Assembly (NCBI RefSeq): GCF_000761545.1
Contig: NZ_JPMY01000016.1
Location: 1-64,000, forward strand
Reading direction: 5' to 3'
Source: Pseudomonas sp. ML96
GTDB lineage: Bacteria > Pseudomonadota > Gammaproteobacteria > Pseudomonadales > Pseudomonadaceae
Length of the DNA stretch: 64,000 nucleotides
A program made the position numbers and the translations under genes. Each line of letters begins with the position of its first letter. Positions within the stretch are counted from its first letter, which is position 1. Shown here piece by piece: positions 52,912 through 62,040 of this stretch. Under the pieces are notes generated by a model. It did no database searches. It saw nothing but the letters and a program-made list of their open reading frames with translations, and had not been told where the DNA came from.

Positions 52912-54276
52912 TCAGCGGATGCCGGTACCGGCCAGGGAGTCCGGCGACCACTGGGCCTTGGAGAGCGGCTCGATGTACTTCACCCCGCCATGCGGACCGT
53001 AGATGCCGGTGATGTTGTAACTGCCGGAGACGAAGTCGTAGAACATGTGGTTGTCCGAGTTCGGCGCCTGGGCGTCGTAGCTGTAGGCCATGTGGGCGAA
53101 GGCGCCACGGTAGAGCTGGCCACGGGCATCGAACTCATCGGAAGCCAGGGCGATCCAGCTGTCCTCGTCGAGGTAGAAGGTGCGCTTGCTGTAGATGTGA
53201 CGCTTGCCCGGCTTGAGCGTGGCCTCGACCACCCACACACGGTGCAGCTCCCAGCGCATCAGGTCCGGGTTGACGTGGTTCGGCGTGGTGATGTCGGCCG
53301 CCTTCGGGTGGTAGTTGAGCTTGTAGGTGTTGTACGGCACGTACATTTCCTTCTTGCCCACCAGCTTGAAGTCGAAGCGGTCCATGGCGCCGTTGAACAC
53401 CCAGGCATCGTCATAGGTCGAGCTGCCGGCGGAACCGGGGTTCGGCGTGTCGTAGGCGATGTCCGGGGCCATCTTCACCCGACGCTGCCCCGGCAGGTAC
53501 TGCCAGGCGCGGCGCGGTTTCTCCAGCGGATTCACCGCGTCGATCAGCAGGATCGCCTCGCCCGCACGACGGGCCGGGCCCTGGTAATAGAGCTTGGACT
53601 TGAAGAACAGGTCGTCCGGCTTGGCCGGCACATCGTTGCGCGCCGGGTCGAACAACGGGTACTCCAGGTAGGCGTCGCCGGTGGTGGCCAGGGAAGCGTT
53701 GCCCGAGGAGTCGACGTTCCACGAGTCGTACTTGGAGTTCAGCGCATGTCCCTGGTAGCGCAGCAGGTGGTTCCACATGGCCTCGTTGCCATCGCCGGGA
53801 ATCGGGAACGGCACACCCGGCAGCACGTTCTCCAGCGCCAGCCCCTCACCCGTGGTGCGCGCCGCGGTGGCGTTCTTGCGGGTGTTGTCGAGCAGGCGCT
53901 GCGGCAGCACCACGGTGCGGTGGCTGGGGTAGACGTCCATGCGGAAGGTCGGGAAGCGCTTGAGCAGTTCGCGGGAGGTGGCGGTGAGTTTGTCCGCCTG
54001 TTCGGCCGCGTTCTTGCCGTCGATCACCAGGCGTGGCTTGTCGCCGGCGAAGGGATCCACGCGCATGGAGCTACCGGCCTGATAGCCGCTCGGCGCGCTG
54101 GTCAGACCGCCGCTATAGGCGGGAATGCTGCCATCGGCATTGCCGGCCTGCTCGGCACCGACCGGGGTCAGGCTCTGCCCCAGCTGGGCGGCCTGTTCCG
54201 GCGAAACGGCGGCCTGGGCGGCCGCGACCACGGCGAGCGACAGCGCGCTGACCATCAAGGATTTGATAAGGGCCAT
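52912..54276 (-). CDS. DUF1329 periplasmic protein, module 2
   Basis: This 454-residue protein is the paralog of 9811-11169. A signal peptide ends AAQA/A near residue 22, followed by the hallmark NADGSIPAYSGGL. Shared stretches include YDTPNPGSAG, RRTWQYLPG-like RRAWQYLPG, and HVNPDLMRWELHRVWVVE. The ATG at 54276 follows AGGAGA. It lies 22 bases after the DUF1302 stop. No AAnAAnAA word is present at this start, unlike in module 1. Confidence 0.9.
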   Translation of the reverse strand: MALIKSLMVSALSLAVVAAAQAAVSPEQAAQLGQSLTPVGAEQAGNADGSIPAYSGGLTSAPSGYQAGSSMRVDPFAGDKPRLVIDGKNAAEQADKLTATSRELLKRFPTFRMDVYPSHRTVVLPQRLLDNTRKNATAARTTGEGLALENVLPGVPFPIPGDGNEAMWNHLLRYQGHALNSKYDSWNVDSSGNASLATTGDAYLEYPLFDPARNDVPAKPDDLFFKSKLYYQGPARRAGEAILLIDAVNPLEKPRRAWQYLPGQRRVKMAPDIAYDTPNPGSAGSSTYDDAWVFNGAMDRFDFKLVGKKEMYVPYNTYKLNYHPKAADITTPNHVNPDLMRWELHRVWVVEATLKPGKRHIYSKRTFYLDEDSWIALASDEFDARGQLYRGAFAHMAYSYDAQAPNSDNHMFYDFVSGSYNITGIYGPHGGVKYIEPLSKAQWSPDSLAGTGIR

Positions 54277-54298
54277 CTCTGATCTCCTGGATCGTTGG

Positions 54299-56101
54299 TC
54301 AGAAGGTTGTCTTGAAGGTGAAGGTGACCATGCCGCGGTCCTTGAGCTGGGCCGGGGTACCCGCGAATGCGGTGGTCTGGCCCGGCGCGCAGTTGTACAG
54401 ACCATTCGCGCCCGGGGCGGCGCCATCGGTCAGCGACTCGCAGGTGTCGAACGGGCCGAAGTTGTCCACGTACTTGAGGTCGAAGCGGTATTGGTTGCGC
54501 AGGTCGACACCGACGCCCACCGAGTAGCTGCCGGCGTCCTCGTTGCCGCCCAGCTGCACGGCCGAGTGGCCGCTGAGGCCGACGTTGTAGGTCATTGGCA
54601 GGTGGATATCGACGCCCGGGAACACCTGATACCAGGTCGGTGTGAAGTTCACCCCGAGCACGAAGTTGTCGCGGGTGACCTTGTCCACGCCGCGGTACCA
54701 GTCCTCGCCCTTGAACAGTTGTTCGTTGTCGGTCACGTCCAGCCAGCGGCTGTAGGCCAGCTCCATCAGCAGCGAGGCGCCGTCCCACACCGGGGTGTCG
54801 GCGAAGGTGGTCAGGCCGTTGACCACCACGTGCATGGTCTTGCCGCGCGCTACGCCGTCTTCGCCGTCGAAGCTTCTGACGAAGCCCGGCTTGTCTGCCG
54901 GGGCCAACGGATTGACGTTGGCCGGGACGCTGGCCAGCGGCATGTTCTCGCGATAGTTCACATCCACGCCGACGCTGACGCCGCCGATGTTTTTCGACAG
55001 GCTGATGCCATAAACATCGATGTCGTCGACGTAGAACTGGTTGTAGTGTCCCACCACACCCGACTGCAGCTGCGGCAGGCCGATCGCACCCACCTGCAGG
55101 GCCAGGTTCGGCAGCACGTCGGAGGTGTTGCGGTAGTACAGGCCAAGGGTGCCGTCGAGCCATTCCGGGCTCCACTTGGCCATCAGGCCGTAGTCGCCAC
55201 GCTTGTCCGGGGTGTAGGTGTGGCCACCGTTCAGGCGCAAGAACTGCGGAGCGCCCGGCAGTACACCGAACATCGGGTTGCCCTGGGCGATCAGCGACAG
55301 GTCGTCACTGCCGTGCTGAATCGCGTCGTTGAAGCCCAGGTAGGTACCGGATTCGGGCAAGCGCGAGGCATCCCAGTCGAGGAAGTACTGAGCGCCGAAG
55401 GACAGCTCCGGGTTCACCAGGAAGTTCATCGAGATCTGGTTGCGCGGAATGAACAGCTCCTTGGCCTCGGTACCCGGCACCGCCAGGGCCTTGGCGATGT
55501 CCAGGCCGGACTGGCCATAGCTGTTGCCGTGGGCGAACGCCAGGATGGTCTCGCCCCAGTACTGGGTATGGCTGCCGACCTTGCCGCTGAGCAGCGATTC
55601 CTCGCCGAGCTCCACGCTGCCGAACACGAAGGCGTCGAGCACTTCCGAGGACGGGCCGTTGAAATAGCGGTCGGCGTAGCTGCTCAGCCCACGCGAATCG
55701 ACCACGCCGTTTTCGTGCTGATTGGTCGAGGCGTTGGCGCTGCCGACATCGTCGTAAGCGTGGTCGTACCAGGAGTTGCCGCTGACGCGAAAGCCGAACT
55801 GGCGGCGATAAACCACATCGAGCTCGTGCAGCACGTCGATGCGCTGGGACACTGCGCTGCCGGCGGAGAAGTTGCGGTTGCCGTCGTTGTTGTTCCAAGA
55901 GTTGGCCAGCTTGGAGTTGGCGCTTTCCACGCGCTGGGCATAGTTGAGCTTGACCGTGTTGTCGAAGCGCACCTGCAGGTCATCGATGCCGGTATCGAGT
56001 TCGAAGGCCTGTGCGGGCAAGCTGCCCAGGCCGACCAGCACGGCCGAGGCCAGAAGGCTCGGCCGCAGGTGGTGGCAGGTTTTATTGTTCTTGTTGTTCA
56101 T
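54299..56101 (-). CDS. DUF1302 outer-membrane protein, module 2
   Basis: This 600-residue protein is the paralog of 11209-13113, with a signal peptide ending PAQAF and the motifs VRFDNTVKLNYAQR, YGQSGLDIAKALAVPGTEA and KWSPEWLDGTLGLYYR. It ends FTFKTTF, as a barrel should. The first codons read AACAACAAGAACAATAAA on the coding strand, an unusually dense run of AAnAAnAA. It is preceded by the thiolase-fold gene by 40 bases. Confidence 0.9.
   Translation of the reverse strand: MNNKNNKTCHHLRPSLLASAVLVGLGSLPAQAFELDTGIDDLQVRFDNTVKLNYAQRVESANSKLANSWNNNDGNRNFSAGSAVSQRIDVLHELDVVYRRQFGFRVSGNSWYDHAYDDVGSANASTNQHENGVVDSRGLSSYADRYFNGPSSEVLDAFVFGSVELGEESLLSGKVGSHTQYWGETILAFAHGNSYGQSGLDIAKALAVPGTEAKELFIPRNQISMNFLVNPELSFGAQYFLDWDASRLPESGTYLGFNDAIQHGSDDLSLIAQGNPMFGVLPGAPQFLRLNGGHTYTPDKRGDYGLMAKWSPEWLDGTLGLYYRNTSDVLPNLALQVGAIGLPQLQSGVVGHYNQFYVDDIDVYGISLSKNIGGVSVGVDVNYRENMPLASVPANVNPLAPADKPGFVRSFDGEDGVARGKTMHVVVNGLTTFADTPVWDGASLLMELAYSRWLDVTDNEQLFKGEDWYRGVDKVTRDNFVLGVNFTPTWYQVFPGVDIHLPMTYNVGLSGHSAVQLGGNEDAGSYSVGVGVDLRNQYRFDLKYVDNFGPFDTCESLTDGAAPGANGLYNCAPGQTTAFAGTPAQLKDRGMVTFTFKTTF
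56081..56099 (-). promoter_or_regulatory. Candidate Crc/Hfq site in first codons of DUF1302 gene 2
   Basis: The coding strand reads GAACAACAAGAACAATAAA directly after the ATG at 56101, giving four overlapping AAnAAnAA words. This is the strongest such site in the window. Confidence 0.6.
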
Positions 56102-56141
56102 CGTGATACTCGCTGTGTGGTTATGAATGCTGCGCTCGGCC

Positions 56142-57290
56142 TCAGACCCGCTGGAGAATCGTGACCGTGACCGAACGCCCGACGGCGGCACTGTGCTGGA
56201 GACCGACCCGCGCCCCCGGTACCTGCCGCGTTCCCGCTTCGCCACGGAGCTGGCGCACCAGCTCCGCCAGTTGCGCCAGGGCGCTGGCCCCTGGCACCAG
56301 GCCGCATCCGAGCAGCCCTCCCGAGGGGCATACGGCGGGCTTCGTCTGCGTACGCAGTGCGAACTCGCCCATTCCCTCTTCCTCGCACAGACCCAACGCC
56401 GCGCTGAACACCAGGTAGTCGCCCACGCTCTGGTCGTGCAGCTCGACCACGTCGAGGTCCTCGACACCGATCCCGGCTTGCGCGTAGGCCTGTGCCGCGG
56501 CACGCCGCGTGGCCGCACGACCGAGAACATCGAGCAGGTTGCCGGTGGCCAGTTCCGACAATGTCTCGCCGGCCCGTGCGCTGCCGAGGATGGCCACGCC
56601 ACCGCGCGAGCCATAACGCGCGGCGAAGGCCGCCGAGCACAGCAGCACCGCGGCCGCGCCGCAGGCCGGCGGGCACAGGTAAGGCGGCAGCCACTCGCCA
56701 CGCTCGGGAGCAACGGCCAGGGCACCTGGATTGAGGCGCGCCTGCGCGCGGGCACGCTCGACGACCTGCTCGAAGCAGCGATCGCCGAGGCCCATGCGCT
56801 CCTGCAGCCAGTTCATCTGCGCGGCATACAGGGCGGCCGGATGGTCGCGCTGGGCGATCATGCTCAGCGGGTCGCCAGGGCGAATCAGCTCGCTCCAGTC
56901 GTCATCGGGGAAGTTGTCCAGACCGAAGAACATGCGCTTGGAGACGCCTGCCTGCAGATCCTCGACGCCGAGCACCAGGATCGCTTCGGCCTCGCCGGCG
57001 AGGATGCTGTTGCGCGCCAGATGCACCGCGGTGCTGGCGGCCACGCCGCCGTCGCGAATGCAGAACAGCGGAATGCCGGACAGGCCGATCTGCATCAGCA
57101 GCTGCTCGCTGACCCCGACGCTGGTGTTCACGCTGGACATGAACACCTGGTCGATCAGGTCGTAGTCGATGCGTGCGTCTTCGAGAGCCATCCGCACCGC
57201 CTGGCCGGCGAGCTCGGGCAAGGAGCCGCGCACGGCCAGCGGGGTGAATGGCGTCACCCCCACTCCTGCGATCAGCACTCGTTCTGCCAT
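56142..57290 (-). CDS. Thiolase-fold protein lacking catalytic Cys and His
   Basis: This 382-residue protein has the SCP-x/SCP2-type thiolase fold (AERVLIAGVGVTPF at the start, then ARNSILAGEAEAILVLGVE). Aligning GIPLFCIRDGGVAAS to the usual nucleophile region puts Gly81 where the reactive Cys belongs; Cys77 is four residues early. The late GH-P motif reads GLLGCGLVPGASA, so the catalytic His is Leu331. Such proteins may be retro-aldolases like Ltp2 or non-catalytic. Ltp2-type enzymes need a DUF35 partner, which is not seen nearby. The start at 57290 follows GGGAGC; the gene heads module 2. Confidence 0.8.
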   Translation of the reverse strand: MAERVLIAGVGVTPFTPLAVRGSLPELAGQAVRMALEDARIDYDLIDQVFMSSVNTSVGVSEQLLMQIGLSGIPLFCIRDGGVAASTAVHLARNSILAGEAEAILVLGVEDLQAGVSKRMFFGLDNFPDDDWSELIRPGDPLSMIAQRDHPAALYAAQMNWLQERMGLGDRCFEQVVERARAQARLNPGALAVAPERGEWLPPYLCPPACGAAAVLLCSAAFAARYGSRGGVAILGSARAGETLSELATGNLLDVLGRAATRRAAAQAYAQAGIGVEDLDVVELHDQSVGDYLVFSAALGLCEEEGMGEFALRTQTKPAVCPSGGLLGCGLVPGASALAQLAELVRQLRGEAGTRQVPGARVGLQHSAAVGRSVTVTILQRV

Positions 57291-57367
57291 GGTTGCTCCC
57301 CAAGGTCGGGCGCCCACCTCCCGGTGAGCACGAAAATCCATGGAGAGAAGGTATGCGGGGGAGCGCG

Positions 57368-57397
57368 GCATTCCCCCCCCAGCGTATGGGGGGATGC
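57368..57397. promoter_or_regulatory. G/C-rich dyad upstream of module 2 operon
   Basis: GCATTCCCCCCCC and GGGGGGATGC form a near-perfect dyad about 80-107 bases upstream of the thiolase-fold gene. A similar dyad lies at 61941-61964, 105-128 bases upstream of the acyl-CoA synthetase gene. Both fit sites for the MalT-like regulator encoded between them (MalT boxes are G-rich, GGGGA-type). Confidence 0.4.
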
Positions 57398-57422
57398 ACG
57401 AGTGGGATGGGGGGCGGGTGGT

Positions 57423-57438
57423 CCGGCCTTCAGGCCGG
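57423..57438. terminator. Stem-loop downstream of the LuxR gene
   Basis: CCGGCCT and AGGCCGG pair perfectly around TC, 11 bases after the LuxR-type gene stop. There is no T-run on the minus strand, so its role as a terminator is uncertain. Confidence 0.4.
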
Positions 57439-57448
57439 GGTCAGGCGA

Positions 57449-60100
57449 TCAGCGCTCGGCCTCGAGGATGCCGAGCATGTAGGCACGGTCCACCACGTGC
57501 CGGCGGGTGCCGGCCTGGAACTTGCCGAACAGGTTCTTCAGGTGCCACTTGACCGTCTCTTCGCCGACATTGAGGGCCAGGGCGATCTGCTTGTTGGAGA
57601 GATTGCGCGCCAGCAGCTGCAGGACCTCCTGCTCCTTGGGGGTGAGCAGGCGACTCGGCGTCACCTTCGCCGCGGGCACACGGGCGACGGGCTCCGTCAG
57701 CGACGCTCGCGATGCGGCCTGAGCGGGCTCGTCCGCCTGCGCCGACGGGCTCCAGCGGGCCAGCAGCGGATGGGTATCCACCAGCACGCGGCGCATGCCG
57801 TATTCCTGCGCCAGGCTGTTGGCCTCCTGCAGGCTGGCCTGGCCATCGCGCCCCGTTTCGTGCAGGGCCAGGGCCTTGAACAACAGGGCCTGAACCAGCT
57901 CGCGGCCACGGCGCATCCTGCTGGCCAGCTCATGCAGTTCGGCGACCGCCGCCAGCAGCTCCGGCCAGGCGCGCTGTGTCAGCAGGACATAGGCGCGGGC
58001 CACGCCGGCATGCAAGCGCAGCTCGGGCGCCAATAGGCTGTCGGGATCATGGAAGCACGGCGGAATCACTTCTTCGAGTCGACGCCAGAGCACCTGACAG
58101 GTGTCCGCCCTGCCCTGCAAGGCGTGCAGGCGGATCTGCTCGCCCAGCGAGACGATACGGAAGCGCGGCACATCGCGCTCGTCGCCCAGGGCGTAGAGCG
58201 CCTCGAGCAGATCGTGGCTGCGGTGCGCCTGCCCCTGCAGACCCGCCAGGCGGGCCGCAGTGACGAAGCCGAAGACTATGGCATCGGGGCTGGCCAGACG
58301 CTCGACCACATCCAGCCGGTTGGCCAGCACGGTAGTCGCTTCGTCCAGCTCGTCCCGCTCCAGCAGCACCGCCGCCAGGGAGGAAGCCAGCAGGGTCGCC
58401 ACCGAGCTGCGCCGGCCGATGTCCTGCTCGGCACGCTGCAGGGTGCCGCTCAGCGACTCCGCGGCCGGCAGCATGCGTCCCTCCCACAGGTAGGTGACGC
58501 CAATCACCCACTCGGCGAAGCCGCGAATGGCGTCCAGCCCTTCCGTCCAGCTGAACTGCGGCGCCTTGCGGCAGATGCGGCGTGCCGCTTCCGGCTGGCC
58601 ACGGAATAACGCCAGGCGCGCCTGCTGGTTGGCCACTATGGCCTGCACCTTGATCGAGCTCCTGGGCGGCGACTCGGTCCAGCGCCCGATGATGGCCTGC
58701 GACTCGTCCGGACGATCCCGGAAATAAGCCGCCGCGGAGGCAATGGCCGCGGCTTCGCAGCTGGCCTCTTCATCCACCGAAGGGTCCGACTGCAGCTTGA
58801 CGATCAGATGCTGGGCCTGCGCCGAGCGCTCGCTCATGGCCAGCGCCCAGGCCGCCGCCAGGCACATGCGCGGCCGCGACTCCACCTCTTCGGCGGGCAG
58901 CTCGCCCACCCATTCGATGACCCGATTGAACTGGCCGCGCAGCATGATCTCGTACAGGCACTGTTCGATCATGCTGTAGGCCTGGGCCGGCACGTCCGCA
59001 TTCAGGTAATGGCGTGCTGCCTCTTCGAAGAAGCCGTGCGCCTCCAGCCACGCGGCGGCCCGGCGATGCAGTTCGCCGCGCCTGGGGGCAGACAGCAAGG
59101 CGACACGTTGCTGGAGAAATTCACGGGCCAGTGGGTGAATGCGTACCCAGTCGCTGCCCTGGCCCTCGGCGAATATCGGTGTGCTGGCACATAGCTCTGC
59201 CATCAGCTCCGCGGCAGCGGGGTTGCCGGTCAGCGCGATGCACAGCTCGGGATGCAGGGCTTCCGGCACGGCGATGCAGGTGAGGAAGTCGACCTGATCC
59301 GGCTGCAGCTTGTCCACCAGGCTGTCGACGAAATAACGCTGGATGTCGCCAGTGCAGGCCTTGAGTTCGTGGATGGCACGCTCGGTTCCTGAGCTCCGCT
59401 CGATGGCCGCCACGGCCAGCTGCAAGCCCAGCGGCCAACCCTCGGTCAGATCATGCAGGAGCACCTTGTGGTCGATGTCGAGGCCTTCGGCGAAACGGCT
59501 GCCGAGCACGGTCACGGTTTCATCGACGCGAAAGCGCAAGGTCTCCAGGCCCAGGCCGAGGAAGATGCCCCGCGCCTGCAGTTCGGCGGACTGCAGGTTG
59601 AGACGCCGGCGCGAGGCCATCAGCACGCGCAGATTGGCCGGAGCATTGTGCAGGAGATAGGTCAGGGCGACGCGGATGGTGGCGTCCGGCAGCGCGTCGA
59701 CTTCGTCGAGCATCAGTGCCACCTCGCAGCCCAGGTCGGCCACTTCCGCCAGCCACTCGGTGAGGTCGCCCAAGGCATCGCGACGGCTCATGGCCTGGTT
59801 GGCGGAGCTGGCGAACGCCGGGCGGCCACTGGCCACCAGCATGGCGGCGGCCAGCCCTTGGACGAAGCGCACGCTGTCGTCGCGGCCATCCAGGGTCAGC
59901 CAGGCAACCACAGCGCCACGGGAAAGGAGCTCCCGGCGCCATTGCGCCAGCAGCCAGGTCTTGCCGAAGCCGGCCGGCGCATGCGCCGAGATGGCCATGC
60001 GCGAGGCCAACTCTTCCGCTTCCAGGCTCAGGCGCTCGCGGCGAAAAGCGCTCTTCTGGCTTCTCGGCGGCGTTGTCTTGAGTACCAGCTCGGGCTCCAT
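57449..60100 (-). CDS. MalT-like LuxR-family transcriptional regulator
   Basis: This 883-residue STAND-type regulator has a Walker A motif APAGFGKTW at residues 41-49, a Walker B-like EVALMLDEVDALP, long helical repeats, and a C-terminal LuxR helix-turn-helix (LTPKEQEVLQLLARNLSNKQ to GEETVKWHLKNLFGKF). The ATG at 60100 follows GGAAAG; an in-frame GTG three codons upstream is the alternative. Proteins of this class bind ATP and a small inducer and activate nearby catabolic operons. It lies between module 2 and the acyl-CoA synthetase gene, each preceded by a similar G/C dyad. Confidence 0.92.
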   Translation of the reverse strand: MEPELVLKTTPPRSQKSAFRRERLSLEAEELASRMAISAHAPAGFGKTWLLAQWRRELLSRGAVVAWLTLDGRDDSVRFVQGLAAAMLVASGRPAFASSANQAMSRRDALGDLTEWLAEVADLGCEVALMLDEVDALPDATIRVALTYLLHNAPANLRVLMASRRRLNLQSAELQARGIFLGLGLETLRFRVDETVTVLGSRFAEGLDIDHKVLLHDLTEGWPLGLQLAVAAIERSSGTERAIHELKACTGDIQRYFVDSLVDKLQPDQVDFLTCIAVPEALHPELCIALTGNPAAAELMAELCASTPIFAEGQGSDWVRIHPLAREFLQQRVALLSAPRRGELHRRAAAWLEAHGFFEEAARHYLNADVPAQAYSMIEQCLYEIMLRGQFNRVIEWVGELPAEEVESRPRMCLAAAWALAMSERSAQAQHLIVKLQSDPSVDEEASCEAAAIASAAAYFRDRPDESQAIIGRWTESPPRSSIKVQAIVANQQARLALFRGQPEAARRICRKAPQFSWTEGLDAIRGFAEWVIGVTYLWEGRMLPAAESLSGTLQRAEQDIGRRSSVATLLASSLAAVLLERDELDEATTVLANRLDVVERLASPDAIVFGFVTAARLAGLQGQAHRSHDLLEALYALGDERDVPRFRIVSLGEQIRLHALQGRADTCQVLWRRLEEVIPPCFHDPDSLLAPELRLHAGVARAYVLLTQRAWPELLAAVAELHELASRMRRGRELVQALLFKALALHETGRDGQASLQEANSLAQEYGMRRVLVDTHPLLARWSPSAQADEPAQAASRASLTEPVARVPAAKVTPSRLLTPKEQEVLQLLARNLSNKQIALALNVGEETVKWHLKNLFGKFQAGTRRHVVDRAYMLGILEAER

Positions 60101-60201
60101 TCTTTCCACTCACAGCGCCTCAGGCAGGGAAAAAAGCTTGGTGCCTCGCAGTATCGTTCCTTGTGGCTGCGGTTCGCCAGCCAGGAAACACCGCCTTCGT
60201 C

Positions 60202-61836
60202 TCAGTCCCCGGCCAGAACATAGTCGCGAAACCGCTCGCGCAGCTTCATCTTCAGCAGCTTGCCCGTCGCCGTGTGCGGCAGCTCGTCGACGAAGGCCAC
60301 GTCGTCCGGCAGCCACCATTTGGCCACCCGTTCGGCGAGGAAGTCGCGCAGCTCCGCCTTGCTCGCCGCCCTGCCCGGCTTCAGCACCACCACCAGCAGC
60401 GGGCGCTCCTGCCACTTCTCGTGGGGGATGCCGATGACGGCCGCCTCGGCGACCGCCGCATGGCCCATGGCGGCATTTTCCAGGTCGATGGAGGAGATCC
60501 ACTCGCCGCCCGACTTGATCACGTCCTTGGCCCGGTCGGTGATCTGCATGTAGCCATCGGCATCGATGGTGGCCACGTCACCGGTATCGAACCAGCCTTG
60601 CGCGTCCAGGATCGTCTCGTCGTTGCGGTAATAGTGGCTGGCGATCCACGGCCCTTGCACCAGCAGGTGACCCGCCGAGCGACCGTCGCGTGGCAGCTCC
60701 ACACCCTCGTCATCGACCACCTTCATCGACACGCCGAACAGCGCTCTGCCCTGCTTGGCCTGCAGGTCCAGGCGCGCCTCGAGATCGGCGCCGGCGTGCT
60801 TGGGCAGCGGATTGCAGACCGTACCCAGCGGCGACATCTCGGTCATGCCCCAGGCATGCATCACCCGGGTATCGAAATCCCGCTCGAAGCGCTCGACCTG
60901 GCTGCGTGGCGCCGCCGCACCGCCGATCACCACCCGCTCCAGGCACAGCTCGGCGGCAGGCGCCAGGCCCTGGGTCTCGACATGCTGCTGCAGCATCATC
61001 CATACCGTGGGCACTCCCAGGGCCAGGGTCACCCGCTCGCTGCGCATCAGCTCGTAGAGGCTCGCGCCATCCAGCGCCGGGCCCGGCAGCACCAGCTTGG
61101 CGCCGCTCATGGCGCAGGCATAGGGCATGCCCCAGGCGTTGACGTGGAACATGGGCACCACCAGCAGCGCGGAGTCCGCCGCGGACAGGCCGAAGCCGTC
61201 AGGCGTGCACAGCGCCAGCGAATGCAGCAGCGAGGAGCGATGGGAATACATCACGCCCTTGGGATTGCCGGTGGTGCCGGAGGTGTAGCACATGGAGGAC
61301 GCCAGGCGTTCGTCGAGGCACGGCCAGACGAACTCCTCGCTCTCACTGGCGATCAGCTCCTCGAAGCACAGCAGGTTGGGTATCTGGATGTCCGGCATAT
61401 GGCGCCGTTCGGTCATCGCGACGAAAGCCTTCACTCCCGGCAGGTGCGGTGCCAGCTGCTCGACCAGCGCGCTGAAGGTGAGGTCGAAGAACAGCACACG
61501 ATCTTCGGCATGCTGGACGATGAACTCGATCTGCTCGGGAAACAGCCGCGGATTGATGGTGTGCAGCACGGCCCCCATGCCGGACACCGCAAAGTACAGC
61601 TCCATGTGTCGGTAGCCGTTCCAGGCCAGGGTGCCGATACGCTCGCCGGGCGCGATGCCGAGGCGAGTCAGGGCGTTGGCCATCTGCTTGGCACGACGCC
61701 CCACATCGGCATAGGTGCAATGGTGTATGGGGCCTTCGACGGTGCGCGAGGCGATCGGCGTCAACGGGTGGGAGCGCAGTGCGTGTTCGAGCACCGAGGA
61801 AATAAGTAGGGGGTGGTCCTGCATCAAACCCAGCAC
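60202..61836 (-). CDS. Fatty acyl-CoA synthetase-like AMP-binding enzyme
   Basis: This 544-residue ANL enzyme has a full motif set: [43 protein letters not shown] with [15 protein letters not shown], and the catalytic Lys in [13 protein letters not shown]. It would activate a medium- or long-chain acid, or another lipophilic acid, with CoA. The GTG start at 61836 follows GGAG by seven bases; an ATG four codons later has no ribosome site. An AAGAACAA word overlaps the region just before the ribosome site. Unlike the enzyme at 35156-36622 the terminal Lys is retained. Confidence 0.92.
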   Translation of the reverse strand: MLGLMQDHPLLISSVLEHALRSHPLTPIASRTVEGPIHHCTYADVGRRAKQMANALTRLGIAPGERIGTLAWNGYRHMELYFAVSGMGAVLHTINPRLFPEQIEFIVQHAEDRVLFFDLTFSALVEQLAPHLPGVKAFVAMTERRHMPDIQIPNLLCFEELIASESEEFVWPCLDERLASSMCYTSGTTGNPKGVMYSHRSSLLHSLALCTPDGFGLSAADSALLVVPMFHVNAWGMPYACAMSGAKLVLPGPALDGASLYELMRSERVTLALGVPTVWMMLQQHVETQGLAPAAELCLERVVIGGAAAPRSQVERFERDFDTRVMHAWGMTEMSPLGTVCNPLPKHAGADLEARLDLQAKQGRALFGVSMKVVDDEGVELPRDGRSAGHLLVQGPWIASHYYRNDETILDAQGWFDTGDVATIDADGYMQITDRAKDVIKSGGEWISSIDLENAAMGHAAVAEAAVIGIPHEKWQERPLLVVVLKPGRAASKAELRDFLAERVAKWWLPDDVAFVDELPHTATGKLLKMKLRERFRDYVLAGD

Positions 61837-61848
61837 GGCTTCGCTCCA

Positions 61849-61856
61849 TTGTTCTT
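61849..61856 (-). promoter_or_regulatory. Candidate Crc/Hfq site in acyl-CoA synthetase leader
   Basis: AAGAACAA on the coding strand touches the GGAG ribosome site of the GTG at 61836, matching AAnAAnAA. Confidence 0.45.
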
Positions 61857-61940
61857 ATAAGAGATACGAGTTATCGCCGGCGCGGGCCATGCCGCGCGCC
61901 GCGACGGCACGGGGACAACATAGGGAGATTCGGCGCCGCT

Positions 61941-61964
61941 TCACCCCCCATCGACGAGGGGTGA
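61941..61964. promoter_or_regulatory. G/C-rich dyad upstream of the acyl-CoA synthetase gene
   Basis: TCACCCC and GGGGTGA pair perfectly around a ten-base centre. On the minus strand the following bases (TGGGGGG, then AA-GCGGCG-like sequence) resemble those after the 57368 dyad, suggesting a common operator and promoter. Confidence 0.4.
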
Positions 61965-61999
61965 GCGATAGAGACGGCAGACGCCCCGGCGAGTACACG

Positions 62000-62029
62000 A
62001 AAAGAAGGCCCGGCCCACAAGGGCGGGGG
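62000..62029 (-). terminator. Probable terminator of the DUF1254/DUF1214 gene
   Basis: On the minus strand CCCGCCC and GGGCCGGG form an imperfect stem followed by CCTTCTTTTC, starting 12 bases after the stop. Confidence 0.45.
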
Positions 62030-62040
62030 TAAAGCGGGCG

